A stretch of 47,490 nucleotides of DNA from Schleiferiaceae bacterium (lineage in GTDB: Bacteria > Bacteroidota > Bacteroidia > Flavobacteriales > Schleiferiaceae), in NCBI GenBank assembly GCA_022426185.1, contig JAKMEB010000165.1:1-47490 (forward strand), in the 5' to 3' direction. Position numbers and translations under genes: made by a program. The notes under the pieces were generated by a model. That model worked only from the letters and a program-made list of their open reading frames with translations. It was not told the DNA's origin and ran no database searches. This document shows, piece by piece, positions 32,057 through 40,168 of the stretch (the first letter of the stretch is position 1; each line of letters opens with the position of its first letter).

Positions 32057-32881
32057 GTTTGTGGGAACTCGTGTTGCTTTTGCCTTTCGCAATGCTTCCT
32101 TTTTCCACTTTTTCTGCCCGTTTTCATCGCCGCGTTTTTTGTACGTCCGTGCAAGTTCATAGGCCTTACGCACCTCATAAAGTGCTACTTGCTGGTCATC
32201 AATATGGCCCAATTTCCTGGCCTTTATCACTGCTCGCATCACCTTATTTACATGACCTTCGGCATCGGCGGTCATTCCAAAATCCAATCGATACTTTGTG
32301 GTGCAATGCGGTATCTTCATAGGCATGATGCCTTGAGCAAACAACACTAAATAGGCTCCAACATCTTCTTGCATGTCGCGGTCCTCCTCCCACGTAAACG
32401 ACGTATCCGATCGCATAATCACCGTACTGGGTACAATGGGATTAAAAGCTAGAAAATCTTCCACACTATGGATCTTTGGACAAGCGCGCATGCGCATTCC
32501 TGCACCCTCCGTACCTGGACTCCATTCGAAAATGGGCGTATAAAACCACTGCACCTTTGGAAAGCGCGTCAAATAGTCTTTTCCCTGAGCCAATTTGTTT
32601 GAACCCCACTCATCATCTGCATCTAAAAAGACCCACGCATCACCTTTTGACGCGCGCATGCCTGTATTCCGAGCCGCACCCAATCCTGCATTTTCTTGAT
32701 TCACACAAACCAAAGGCAATCGGTCCATGAACGACTGAATCACCTTCGCCGTACCATCCGTCGAACCGTCGTTTACCACCACCACTTCAAAGGGTTGTAC
32801 GTGCTGCTGCTCCACGGATTGCAGCGCCTCACCAAGGGTAGCCGCTGCATTATAAGCCGGTATGATGACGGATAACTTCAT
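32027..32881 (-). CDS. Glycosyltransferase family 2 (GT-A fold)
   Basis: A 284-aa GT2 enzyme: N-terminal MKLSVIIPAYNAAATLGEAL, nucleotide-sugar segment VVVNDGSTDGTAKVI, GLGAARNTGMRASKGDAW and the DxD-type motif FLDADDEWGS. The C-terminal portion is basic (KKRGDENGQKKWKKEALRKA). No membrane helices. Sugar donor and acceptor cannot be told. It begins directly at the stop of the upstream sulfotransferase-GT2 fusion with no gap, so the two are one transcription unit and probably act on the same surface glycan. Confidence 0.9.
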   Translation of the reverse strand: MKLSVIIPAYNAAATLGEALQSVEQQHVQPFEVVVVNDGSTDGTAKVIQSFMDRLPLVCVNQENAGLGAARNTGMRASKGDAWVFLDADDEWGSNKLAQGKDYLTRFPKVQWFYTPIFEWSPGTEGAGMRMRACPKIHSVEDFLAFNPIVPSTVIMRSDTSFTWEEDRDMQEDVGAYLVLFAQGIMPMKIPHCTTKYRLDFGMTADAEGHVNKVMRAVIKARKLGHIDDQQVALYEVRKAYELARTYKKRGDENGQKKWKKEALRKAKATRVPTNLLWRLRWLI

Positions 32882-34657
32882 TTAATAGGGGAAAAACGTT
32901 TTTGGAAATAATCGAGCGGACAATTTCTTAACCGGTTCCTTTAAACCCATCGCCTTTATGACAGCACCTGTCGATTTGATTGCTGCGCTTTTCACTAAAT
33001 AGATGAGCAATCCGCTGCGATACGCGCTGAAAACGCGAAACAAACGCGCGTTATTTCGAAGCACATCCCAGTTCCACTTCATACTAAACACATTGCCTGC
33101 CCACCACATGGCGACTTGCGCTCGGGCAGACTGCAAGGTCTGCTCATCCGTCCATCTTTCGCGCTCGAAGATGGCATACATCGCCAAAATCTCATCAAAT
33201 GCGGTATAACTGGCAATGGCTCTTGAACGTTGCGTACGCTCGTGAAAACGAAAATAATTCCTCGCCTCCGCAAAAAACTGCAATTCACCGTACTGCAACA
33301 ACCGCGCATAGAACAACCAATCCCCGTTCAAACGCCAGCTCGTCTCCGGCGCACCTACTTGATCAAAAACCGATTTTCGGAACAAAACTCCGCTCGCATT
33401 GGGCACTGTATTTGAAAAAATCATACTCCGCGCGACCTCTACCTTGCCTTCCACCGTAAAGTCCGATTTCCAGCGTGAAGCATCGCCAAATATAAATCCG
33501 TAATCCTCTCTAAAATCTCGTAAAAACGCACCTTTCTCATCCACTAAATGACTGTGACTGTAGGCCATTACCGCTTTTTCATTGCGCTCAAGAGCATCCA
33601 CATGCAATGCCAACATATCCAATGCACACGCATCATCACTTTCGGCAATCCATAAGTATTTACCCTTTGCCCATGCGGAACCTCGTGCCCACTGTGCAAA
33701 GGGGCTTCCTGAATTCTCTTCGTTAAACAACACCTCCAGGCGATCATCTTTAGCCGCCCATTTTTCTAGAACGCTCCTGCTCTCATCCGGCGAACAGTCG
33801 TCCATGAGCAGCACTTCAATGTTTTTATAGGTTTGGTTAACAATAGTAGCTATTCGCTCGTCTAAATAGTCTGCGTGGTTGTAATTAGGAAGGATCACAC
33901 TTACCAACGGTCCATCGACAGGCAACACATACGTTGACTTATTCTGCACTACTTCTTCAACGTGTTTTTTACCACGACGTAAAAAGCCCGTCATCTGACC
34001 CGGCTTCACATTTGCAAACTGGTACAAACCAAACCAAGTCTTACGCTGCACCGCTTCGTTACTATGGGTTAAATCCTCATAATGAACCGCGCGGTAATCA
34101 AGGCCATACTGTTTGAGGAGTTTCGCTGCATTGGCATTGTATGCACGCGCCAACTCTAATGCACTTACAGCGTTTAAATCGCTGTATGCTTCATGAGAAA
34201 GTGACTGACGGCGAAGGAGCGAATCAACGACTGCAGCTTCGTCACGAAGAACCCAAATGACCTTGGCATTAGGAAAACGTTGCAACCACCAGGGTAAAGT
34301 CAAACTTAATCTTGGATCCTTAACAACCCAAGGCCCTGAATAATGCAACCACTGACGCAACGAACTCCCCGAAGCAATTTTCAAATGCGCCGCATAAATC
34401 TCGCGAGCTTGAATAGCGCTTAGTGCAGATTCCAAAGAATCTTCTAACGCCTGATTATCAGGTACTTGCCACCAATTTCCACCGGCCTGACTCAGTATCT
34501 TATCGTTGATGTCGATCGCATAAAGAGCTTCAGAATTATGATCGCAAACGGCTCCTGGGTATACCCCAGCAGCAGCTAAAGCTTGCGTCACCATAGTCGT
34601 CCCACTGCGGTGCATGCCTAGAATGAAGACGGGTGCCTGTATTTTGGTTTTTAACAC
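32882..34657 (-). CDS. Sulfotransferase - glycosyltransferase family 2 fusion
   Basis: A 591-aa two-domain protein with a GTG start. Residues about 8-215 are a sulfotransferase domain: PAPS 5'-loop FILGMHRSGTTMVTQAL and the 3'-phosphate region VIWVLRDEAAVVDSLLRR. From about 250 a GT2 domain follows: PLVSVILPNYNHADYLDERI, VLLMDDCSPDES, the GSPFAQWARGSAWAKGKYLW stretch and the DxD-like AESDDAC. Predicted to be cytoplasmic, modifying a glycan precursor. The combination suggests that sugar addition and sulfation are physically linked. Divergent from another sulfotransferase 14 bp away. Either domain could be inactive; not testable here. Confidence 0.82.
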   Translation of the reverse strand: MLKTKIQAPVFILGMHRSGTTMVTQALAAAGVYPGAVCDHNSEALYAIDINDKILSQAGGNWWQVPDNQALEDSLESALSAIQAREIYAAHLKIASGSSLRQWLHYSGPWVVKDPRLSLTLPWWLQRFPNAKVIWVLRDEAAVVDSLLRRQSLSHEAYSDLNAVSALELARAYNANAAKLLKQYGLDYRAVHYEDLTHSNEAVQRKTWFGLYQFANVKPGQMTGFLRRGKKHVEEVVQNKSTYVLPVDGPLVSVILPNYNHADYLDERIATIVNQTYKNIEVLLMDDCSPDESRSVLEKWAAKDDRLEVLFNEENSGSPFAQWARGSAWAKGKYLWIAESDDACALDMLALHVDALERNEKAVMAYSHSHLVDEKGAFLRDFREDYGFIFGDASRWKSDFTVEGKVEVARSMIFSNTVPNASGVLFRKSVFDQVGAPETSWRLNGDWLFYARLLQYGELQFFAEARNYFRFHERTQRSRAIASYTAFDEILAMYAIFERERWTDEQTLQSARAQVAMWWAGNVFSMKWNWDVLRNNARLFRVFSAYRSGLLIYLVKSAAIKSTGAVIKAMGLKEPVKKLSARLFPKTFFPY

Positions 34658-34671
34658 GTATTTTCGAGCCT

Positions 34672-35424
34672 ATGTCTAAGTCAAAGAAACTCGTTTTTAT
34701 TCACATCCCAAAAACCGCAGGGACTTCCTTGCGACTTTTATTGGAATCCAACTACAGTGAAGCCGAAAGAGCCGCTATTTATTCGCATCAAGATTTAGAC
34801 AAAAACCTTGCAAAAGCGCTGGCTGACCCGAAAATTAAATGCATCTACGGTCATTTTCCATTGCGCCCGGTCGTTATCGATTCTGACGCTACTGTAGTCA
34901 CCCTGCTTCGTGAACCTATCGCAAGAAGCATCAGTCATTACAATCACTACAGTAAACGAATGAATGACAAGCATGCGAAGCTCATGGAAGGAATAGAATC
35001 GCCTCAAGACTTTACAAAATTGGTGCAAAGCAATAACCGTCAGACGGCTTTTTTGAGTGGATACCTCAACCAAAAAGAATTTTTAAAAGACACTGAAGTG
35101 TTGAGTAAAGCATTCACCAATTTCGATCGACTCGACGCCGTTGGTTTCACAGAGCATTACAGTGCTTCTATTGCTTACTTCGGAGAACTCTTAGATTGGA
35201 AAAATACACAAGCAGAACACCACAATAAAGGCGGCGGCAAACCAGTGAGCAACCGCGATATATGGGCAGCGATGAATGCATACGACCTGCCACTTTATGC
35301 GAAAGCCCTTGAACGCTTCGGGCCTATGCTAGAAATCTATGAAGGAAGAAAACCGCGCATTCCGAGCGAGCCATTACACAAAAGAATAGCGGGTTATTTA
35401 CGCGGCCTAAGCTCGAAGTTCTGA
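34672..35424 (+). CDS. Sulfotransferase family 2 domain protein
   Basis: A 250-aa protein using the ATG at 34672; the longer ORF-track start lies inside the divergent gene. The N-terminal [20 protein letters not shown] is the PAPS 5'-phosphosulfate loop of the Sulfotransfer_2 family (carbohydrate sulfotransferases), and [20 protein letters not shown] is its 3'-phosphate block. No signal or membrane segment. Together with the fusion gene it forms a small glycan-sulfation locus; no PAPS synthesis genes are in the window. The last 31 bp overlap the convergent lptB. Confidence 0.85.
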   Translation: MSKSKKLVFIHIPKTAGTSLRLLLESNYSEAERAAIYSHQDLDKNLAKALADPKIKCIYGHFPLRPVVIDSDATVVTLLREPIARSISHYNHYSKRMNDKHAKLMEGIESPQDFTKLVQSNNRQTAFLSGYLNQKEFLKDTEVLSKAFTNFDRLDAVGFTEHYSASIAYFGELLDWKNTQAEHHNKGGGKPVSNRDIWAAMNAYDLPLYAKALERFGPMLEIYEGRKPRIPSEPLHKRIAGYLRGLSSKF

Positions 35425-36125
35425 CCTAAATAAACTCGACGTACCTGCTCATCTTCAGCCAACTCTTCTGCAGTACCACTTTTTAGGATTTTACCCTCAA
35501 ACATAAGATAGGTGCGGTCGGTGATCGCCAAGGTTTCTTGAACGTTATGATCTGTTATTAAGATACCAATGTTTTTCTTCTTAAGTCCGGCAACAATACC
35601 TTGTATATCCTCAACTGCGATAGGATCTACACCAGCAAAAGGCTCATCCAACAAAATAAATTTTGGTTTGGTAGCTAGCGCTCGTGCAATTTCTGTTCTA
35701 CGGCGCTCGCCCCCACTCAATAAATCACCTCGCGTAGTGCGTATGTGGCTTAAGCCAAATTCTTCTAACAATTCTTCCAGCCGTTCAGCTTGCTCCTTTT
35801 TGGAAAGGCTCGTCATTTCCAGCACGCCTTTTACATTGTCTTCCACACTAAGCTTACGAAAAACAGAGGCCTCTTGGGCTAAATATCCAATACCAAGCTG
35901 AGCGCGTTTAAACATAGGCATCTTCTGAATGGATTGACCGTCCAGTAGCACCTCCCCACTGTACGGACGAATGAGCCCAACAACGGTATAGAAGCTCGTG
36001 GTTTTACCCGCGCCATTTGGCCCTAGCAAACCCACAATCTCGCCTTGATTCACTTCAAAACTCACGTCGTTCACCACCGTTCGAGAACGGTATTTTTTGA
36101 CAATATTTTTTGCTTCTAGTTTCAA
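35394..36125 (-). CDS. lptB: LptB, LPS export ABC transporter ATPase
   Basis: ATPase of the LptB2FG complex that extracts LPS from the inner membrane. The 243-aa product has Walker [21 protein letters not shown], the Q-loop [20 protein letters not shown] typical of LptB, signature [15 protein letters not shown], Walker [15 protein letters not shown] and the His switch [11 protein letters not shown]. It overlaps tatC by 4 bp and follows it in a leftward operon, a common flavobacterial arrangement. The 3' end overlaps the sulfotransferase. Confidence 0.95.
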   Translation of the reverse strand: MKLEAKNIVKKYRSRTVVNDVSFEVNQGEIVGLLGPNGAGKTTSFYTVVGLIRPYSGEVLLDGQSIQKMPMFKRAQLGIGYLAQEASVFRKLSVEDNVKGVLEMTSLSKKEQAERLEELLEEFGLSHIRTTRGDLLSGGERRRTEIARALATKPKFILLDEPFAGVDPIAVEDIQGIVAGLKKKNIGILITDHNVQETLAITDRTYLMFEGKILKSGTAEELAEDEQVRRVYLGQNFELRPRK

Positions 36126-36946
36126 GAGCGTGCGGCTTTTCTTTTCATAATTCTTCTACTCACCATAATGCTGATTTGATACAAGATAAGGACCGGCAGC
36201 GTCACTAGTATTTGGGAAGCGAGATCCGGTGGTGTAATAACAGCACTTAGCAACAGTATACCAACGATGGCATGGCGGCGATATTGTTTGAGTAGATCTG
36301 GCGTTACCATACCCAACTTGCTGAAGAAATAAACTACAATAGGTAATTGGAACAGAATTCCTGTGGCCAAAGTAATGGAGCTGACCATACTGATATACGA
36401 TGTCAAATCGATTCTATTCACCACTTCGGCACTCACCGTATAAGTGCCAAGGAATTGAATACTCAAAGGAACAATGACGTAATACCCAAACAAAACACCT
36501 AATAAGAAAAGCACGGTGGTGAATAGGATGACGCCATTACTGCTTTTCCGTTCGCTTTCGTGTAATCCGGGTTTTACAAATCGCCAAATTTCCCAAAACA
36601 CATATGGGAATGCGATAATAACACCTGCGACTAGAGATACCCATAAGTGCATTTGAAACTGACCACTCATGCGCATATTCAACAACTCAAAAGGTACTTC
36701 GTCAAAACAAAACACATCACCCCCAACGAAGCTGGACAGCCAACAGAAAAACCGATAGGTTAGAAAATCGGGTTGCTTTGGACCAAAGATCAGCTGGTCA
36801 AATACAATAGACCGATTCAGGAACGCGACAACCGAAAACAAGACGATGGCGACGGAACTGCGCATCAAATGCCACCGGAGCTCCCCAAGGTGCTCTAGAA
36901 AACTCATCGAATTTTTAGTTTTCGCAGTGTTCATAGTTTCATTCAA
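36122..36946 (-). CDS. tatC: TatC, twin-arginine translocase subunit
   Basis: Core receptor of the Tat pathway that exports folded proteins. The 274-aa product has six hydrophobic segments and the family start [16 protein letters not shown], then [20 protein letters not shown] and [16 protein letters not shown], and the late [20 protein letters not shown]. Alternative starts exist at Met5 (36934) and Met14, the latter immediately before the conserved part. tatA is not adjacent. Translationally coupled to lptB. Confidence 0.95.
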   Translation of the reverse strand: MNETMNTAKTKNSMSFLEHLGELRWHLMRSSVAIVLFSVVAFLNRSIVFDQLIFGPKQPDFLTYRFFCWLSSFVGGDVFCFDEVPFELLNMRMSGQFQMHLWVSLVAGVIIAFPYVFWEIWRFVKPGLHESERKSSNGVILFTTVLFLLGVLFGYYVIVPLSIQFLGTYTVSAEVVNRIDLTSYISMVSSITLATGILFQLPIVVYFFSKLGMVTPDLLKQYRRHAIVGILLLSAVITPPDLASQILVTLPVLILYQISIMVSRRIMKRKAARS

Positions 36947-37032
36947 AGTCCAAAAATCCGAAAAACAATCTGTAGTACCTTCACAATCCGCTGAAAATTG
37001 GCGTATATTAATAGGGTATAAATCGCACGCTT

Positions 37033-39204
37033 ATGTCGGTGAATTGGGAAGACCACTTAAAGACCTACTTCGGTTTTTCAGGATTTAAAGGAAATCAACA
37101 GGCGATTATAGAGAGTGTCGCAAACGGCAAAGACACCTTTGTGATTATGCCAACGGGCGGTGGTAAAAGCATGTGCTACCAGTTGCCGGCGTTGTCCAGT
37201 CCCGGGACGGCCATTGTGGTGAGCCCTTTGATTGCCTTGATGAAAAATCAGGTTGATGCTATTCGCGGTCACTCTGAACGCGATAATATTGCACATGTTC
37301 TCAACAGCTCGCTTACTAAAAAGGAAATGGAACAGGTACATGCAGACCTACGTGCTGGCCTCACGAAGCTGCTTTATGTCGCACCGGAATCTTTGAATAA
37401 GGCCAGCAACATTGCCTTACTTAAAGAAATTGAGATTAGTTTTTTCGCAATTGATGAGGCGCATTGCATCTCAGAATGGGGGCACGACTTCCGACCAGAC
37501 TATAGGACTATCAAACAGAGTGTAAGAGAATTGGGCCGCAAACCCGTTATCGCACTTACTGCCACTGCTACACCCAAGGTTCAAGCGGATATCATAAAGA
37601 CAATGGGTATGGAAGCACCAAACATCTTCCTCTCCAGTTTTAACAGGCCTAACCTGTATTATGAAGTGCGCCCAAAACGGGACATCGACCACGACATTAT
37701 CAAACTACTTAGTCAGAACATCGGTAAAAGCGCCATTGTCTATTGCTTGTCGCGTCAAAAGGTTGAAGACCTCGCAGCACAATTACAGATTAATGGCATT
37801 AACGCCCTACCGTATCACGCTGGTTTGGAAGGTTCAAAACGAATCAAGCATCAGGATGCTTTTTTGAACGAAGATTGCGACGTCATTGTTGCCACGATCG
37901 CCTTTGGTATGGGCATTGATAAACCCGACGTTCGTTACGTGCTGCACTATGATATGCCAAAAAGTTTGGAGAGCTATTATCAAGAAACCGGTCGTGCCGG
38001 TCGCGACGGTGGCGATGGAAAATGCATCACTTATTTTGATATTAAAGATATCGAACGCTTACAGAAGTTTTTGAGCAAAAAGCCCGTAAGCGAGCAAGAA
38101 ATAGGTCGTCAGTTACTTGAAGAAGCTACCGGATACGCTGAAGCTGCGACCTGCCGGAGACGCGTGCTTTTGCATTATTTCGGAGAAGAATTTCACGAAG
38201 ACGATTGCGATAAAATGTGTGACAACTGCCGCCATCCCCGTGAAAAAGTGGATGCAAGTGCTGAGCTGCTCGATGTAATAGCCTGTGTGAACGAAACGCA
38301 CGGTAAATTCAAAACTTCGGAAGTCATCAACATACTACGCGGTAACAAAACTGCGATACTTGCTCAAAATGATGCGGAAACGCTGAAATCTTGGGCCAGT
38401 CAAAAAGATAAAACTGAGAGTCACTTACGCGCAGTAATACGCCAGGGTATTATTCGCCGCTACCTCGGGAAAAATATAGAAACCTACGGAACGGTGCACT
38501 TAACGAAGAAAGGGAATACCGGCAAGTTACCTAAAGCGTTCAGAGTTCGTAAAGAGCTTAATTATCAGCAACTCAACAGTGGCTTAAATGACACCAAAAA
38601 GGTAGTGGCTATGGATGACGCACTTTTTGTAATCTTAAAGGACTTACGTAAAAAGATTGCACAACAAAAAGGTGTACCGCCTTATGCCGTATTTGCTGAA
38701 AATTCCTTGAGCGAAATGGCTACCATTTACCCCTGCAGTTTAGACGAATTAAAAAACGTACAAGGCGTGGGTGAAGGGAAAGCCAAAAAGTACGGTACGC
38801 CCATCGCTGAGGCAATTGCAGCTTATGTCGAAGAAAACGATATCGACCGTCCACAGGATATGGTATTTAAAAGTATAGCCAATAAAAGTGCACTTAAGGT
38901 CTATATCATTCAAAGTACAGATCGCAAATTACCCTTGGAGGATATTGCCAGCGCAAAAGGGCTTAAAATGCAGGATCTTATTGATGAAATGGACCGTATC
39001 GTTCAAAGTGGCACCAAAATAAATATCGACTATTACTTCGAGGATATTATGGACGAAGACAGCATCGAGGAGGTGTTTGACTTTCTCACAGAAGAATGTG
39101 AAAGCGGCTCAATGAACGAGCTGCTGGAAGAGTTTGGTGACGACTACGATGAAACTGAATTGCAATTATTACGACTCAAATTTTTCTCCGACGTTGCTAA
39201 TTAG
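37033..39204 (+). CDS. recQ: ATP-dependent DNA helicase RecQ
   Basis: 3'-5' helicase in recombination and fork repair. The 723-aa product has Walker A MPTGGGKSMCYQLPA, the DEAH box FAIDEAHCISEWGHDFRPDY, ATATPKVQADI, IIATIAFGMGIDKPDVR-type VATIAFGMGIDKPDVRYVLH and the QETGRAGRDGGDG motif. A zinc-binding RQC region follows (CRRR...DDCDKMCDNCRHP), then an HRDC domain (PPYAVFAENSLSEMATIYP) and an acidic C-terminal extension of about 120 residues (YFEDIMDEDSIEEVFDFLTE) seen in Bacteroidota RecQ. A strong terminator follows directly. Confidence 0.97.
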   Translation: MSVNWEDHLKTYFGFSGFKGNQQAIIESVANGKDTFVIMPTGGGKSMCYQLPALSSPGTAIVVSPLIALMKNQVDAIRGHSERDNIAHVLNSSLTKKEMEQVHADLRAGLTKLLYVAPESLNKASNIALLKEIEISFFAIDEAHCISEWGHDFRPDYRTIKQSVRELGRKPVIALTATATPKVQADIIKTMGMEAPNIFLSSFNRPNLYYEVRPKRDIDHDIIKLLSQNIGKSAIVYCLSRQKVEDLAAQLQINGINALPYHAGLEGSKRIKHQDAFLNEDCDVIVATIAFGMGIDKPDVRYVLHYDMPKSLESYYQETGRAGRDGGDGKCITYFDIKDIERLQKFLSKKPVSEQEIGRQLLEEATGYAEAATCRRRVLLHYFGEEFHEDDCDKMCDNCRHPREKVDASAELLDVIACVNETHGKFKTSEVINILRGNKTAILAQNDAETLKSWASQKDKTESHLRAVIRQGIIRRYLGKNIETYGTVHLTKKGNTGKLPKAFRVRKELNYQQLNSGLNDTKKVVAMDDALFVILKDLRKKIAQQKGVPPYAVFAENSLSEMATIYPCSLDELKNVQGVGEGKAKKYGTPIAEAIAAYVEENDIDRPQDMVFKSIANKSALKVYIIQSTDRKLPLEDIASAKGLKMQDLIDEMDRIVQSGTKINIDYYFEDIMDEDSIEEVFDFLTEECESGSMNELLEEFGDDYDETELQLLRLKFFSDVAN

Positions 39205-39205
39205 A

Positions 39206-39243
39206 ATTAAAATAGCCCGCTTGTAGCGGGCTATTTTAATTTT
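39206..39243 (+). terminator. Intrinsic terminator after recQ
   Basis: Perfect 15-bp stem ATTAAAATAGCCCGC/GCGGGCTATTTTAAT with loop TTGTA, followed by TTTT. Near-symmetric flanks mean it may also work for the leftward 47-aa ORF and sigma factor gene, whose stop codon (39236-39238) lies in the stem. Confidence 0.85.
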
Positions 39244-39379
39244 GATGAAGAAATTCTAATTCCCCAAGTTCATTTCCTAGCTTAATGCCAGCAGTTGCTT
39301 TACTGTAAGTCAGTAGAAACTGGATGGTTTTTTCAGACGCATCCACGTCCAGATTTTCATAAGGTAATGTTTTGGCCAT
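39236..39379 (-). CDS. Small 47-aa protein downstream of the sigma factor (below ORF-track cutoff)
   Basis: An ATG at 39379 opens 47 codons: MAKTLPYENLDVDASEKTIQ, FLLTYSKATAGIKLGNELGE, LEFLHQN. Soluble, slightly acidic, protein-like composition with no repeats. It is on the same strand as the ECF sigma gene and 69 bp after its stop, and its own stop is inside the recQ terminator hairpin. A small hypothetical gene beside this sigma factor near uvrA would fit flavobacterial genomes as I recall them, but no family is recognised. It could be a sigma-associated small regulator; that is speculation. Confidence 0.5.
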   Translation of the reverse strand: MAKTLPYENLDVDASEKTIQFLLTYSKATAGIKLGNELGELEFLHQN

Positions 39380-39448
39380 AGCGACTCTTTTAAGGTTACA
39401 AGGGGATAACGCAAGCGCTGCTTCCTTCGTATGGCTAAAACAAATAAA

Positions 39449-40033
39449 TTATTGCTCAAGGCTAATATTATGAGTAACCATGAGCTTTTGAATATTTGTA
39501 ATTGCATAGCGCATGCGCCCTAAAGCCGTATTAATACTAACATCCGTCTCCTCAGCAATATCCTTGAAACTGTATCCACAAAAAATACGGAGCTCTAGAA
39601 CTTTACGTTGTTCTTCAGGCAGCGCGTCAATTAAACGGTGTAAATCTTCACTTATCTGAGCCGCTATTAGAGCGGCTTCCATGGGCTGATCCGATTCGCC
39701 ATAAGTATCAAAAACCGTGTATTCACCACTGGTTCGAACTTCTTTTTTTCTTGTTTCACGACGAAAGTGATCCAAAGTTGTGTTGTTGGCTATCCGCAAT
39801 GCCCAAGGTAGAAACTTACCTTTTTCTTCATAATTAGATTTACGCAAGGAGCGAATGATTTTGATGAACGTCTCTTGAAACAAGTCGTCCGCGACCTGAC
39901 GGTCTTGTACTTTACTGTAAATCTGGAGAAAGATTCGCTTCTTATGACGACGAATCAACACTTCCAAGGCTATTTCTTGACCATTACGGTAACACTCCAC
40001 TAGTTCGTGGTCTGCTAGCTTTCCTAAGTTCAT
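39449..40033 (-). CDS. RNA polymerase sigma factor, ECF (sigma-70 family)
   Basis: A 194-aa ECF-type sigma factor with region 2 (LIRRHKKRIFLQIYSKVQDR, VADDLFQETFIKIIRSLRKS, KGKFLPWALRIANNTTLDHF) and region 4 (LIDALPEEQRKVLELRIFCG, YSFKDIAEETDVSINTALGR). The two regions are separated by an acidic linker. No anti-sigma gene with a membrane helix is adjacent, so it does not look like the classical sigma/anti-sigma pair; it may be controlled at expression level or by the small downstream ORF. Divergent from uvrA with 135 bp between starts. Confidence 0.92.
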   Translation of the reverse strand: MNLGKLADHELVECYRNGQEIALEVLIRRHKKRIFLQIYSKVQDRQVADDLFQETFIKIIRSLRKSNYEEKGKFLPWALRIANNTTLDHFRRETRKKEVRTSGEYTVFDTYGESDQPMEAALIAAQISEDLHRLIDALPEEQRKVLELRIFCGYSFKDIAEETDVSINTALGRMRYAITNIQKLMVTHNISLEQ

Positions 40034-40137
40034 AATAAAGGATTTAGAGTAATGGTCTTTCTATAGGCGAAATGTGTTTAATGATTAATTCTGATGTGAA
40101 TATAATTGTAAAGAAACAAAAACCGTTCCAATTCAGT

Positions 40138-40145
40138 TAAATTTG
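40138..40145 (+). promoter_or_regulatory. -7 element (TAAATTTG) before uvrA
   Basis: Perfect TAnnTTTG 23 nt before the uvrA ATG at 40169. A TTG is present but 29 nt upstream, outside the usual spacing. Confidence 0.4.
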
Positions 40146-40168
40146 TTGTTTGCCCACTACCCACCACT

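Noticed and set aside
39310-39507. 65-aa minus-strand ORF with a hydrophobic start
   Set aside because: It overlaps the sigma factor's 3' end and the better 47-aa ORF in another frame; poor start context and no recognisable features.
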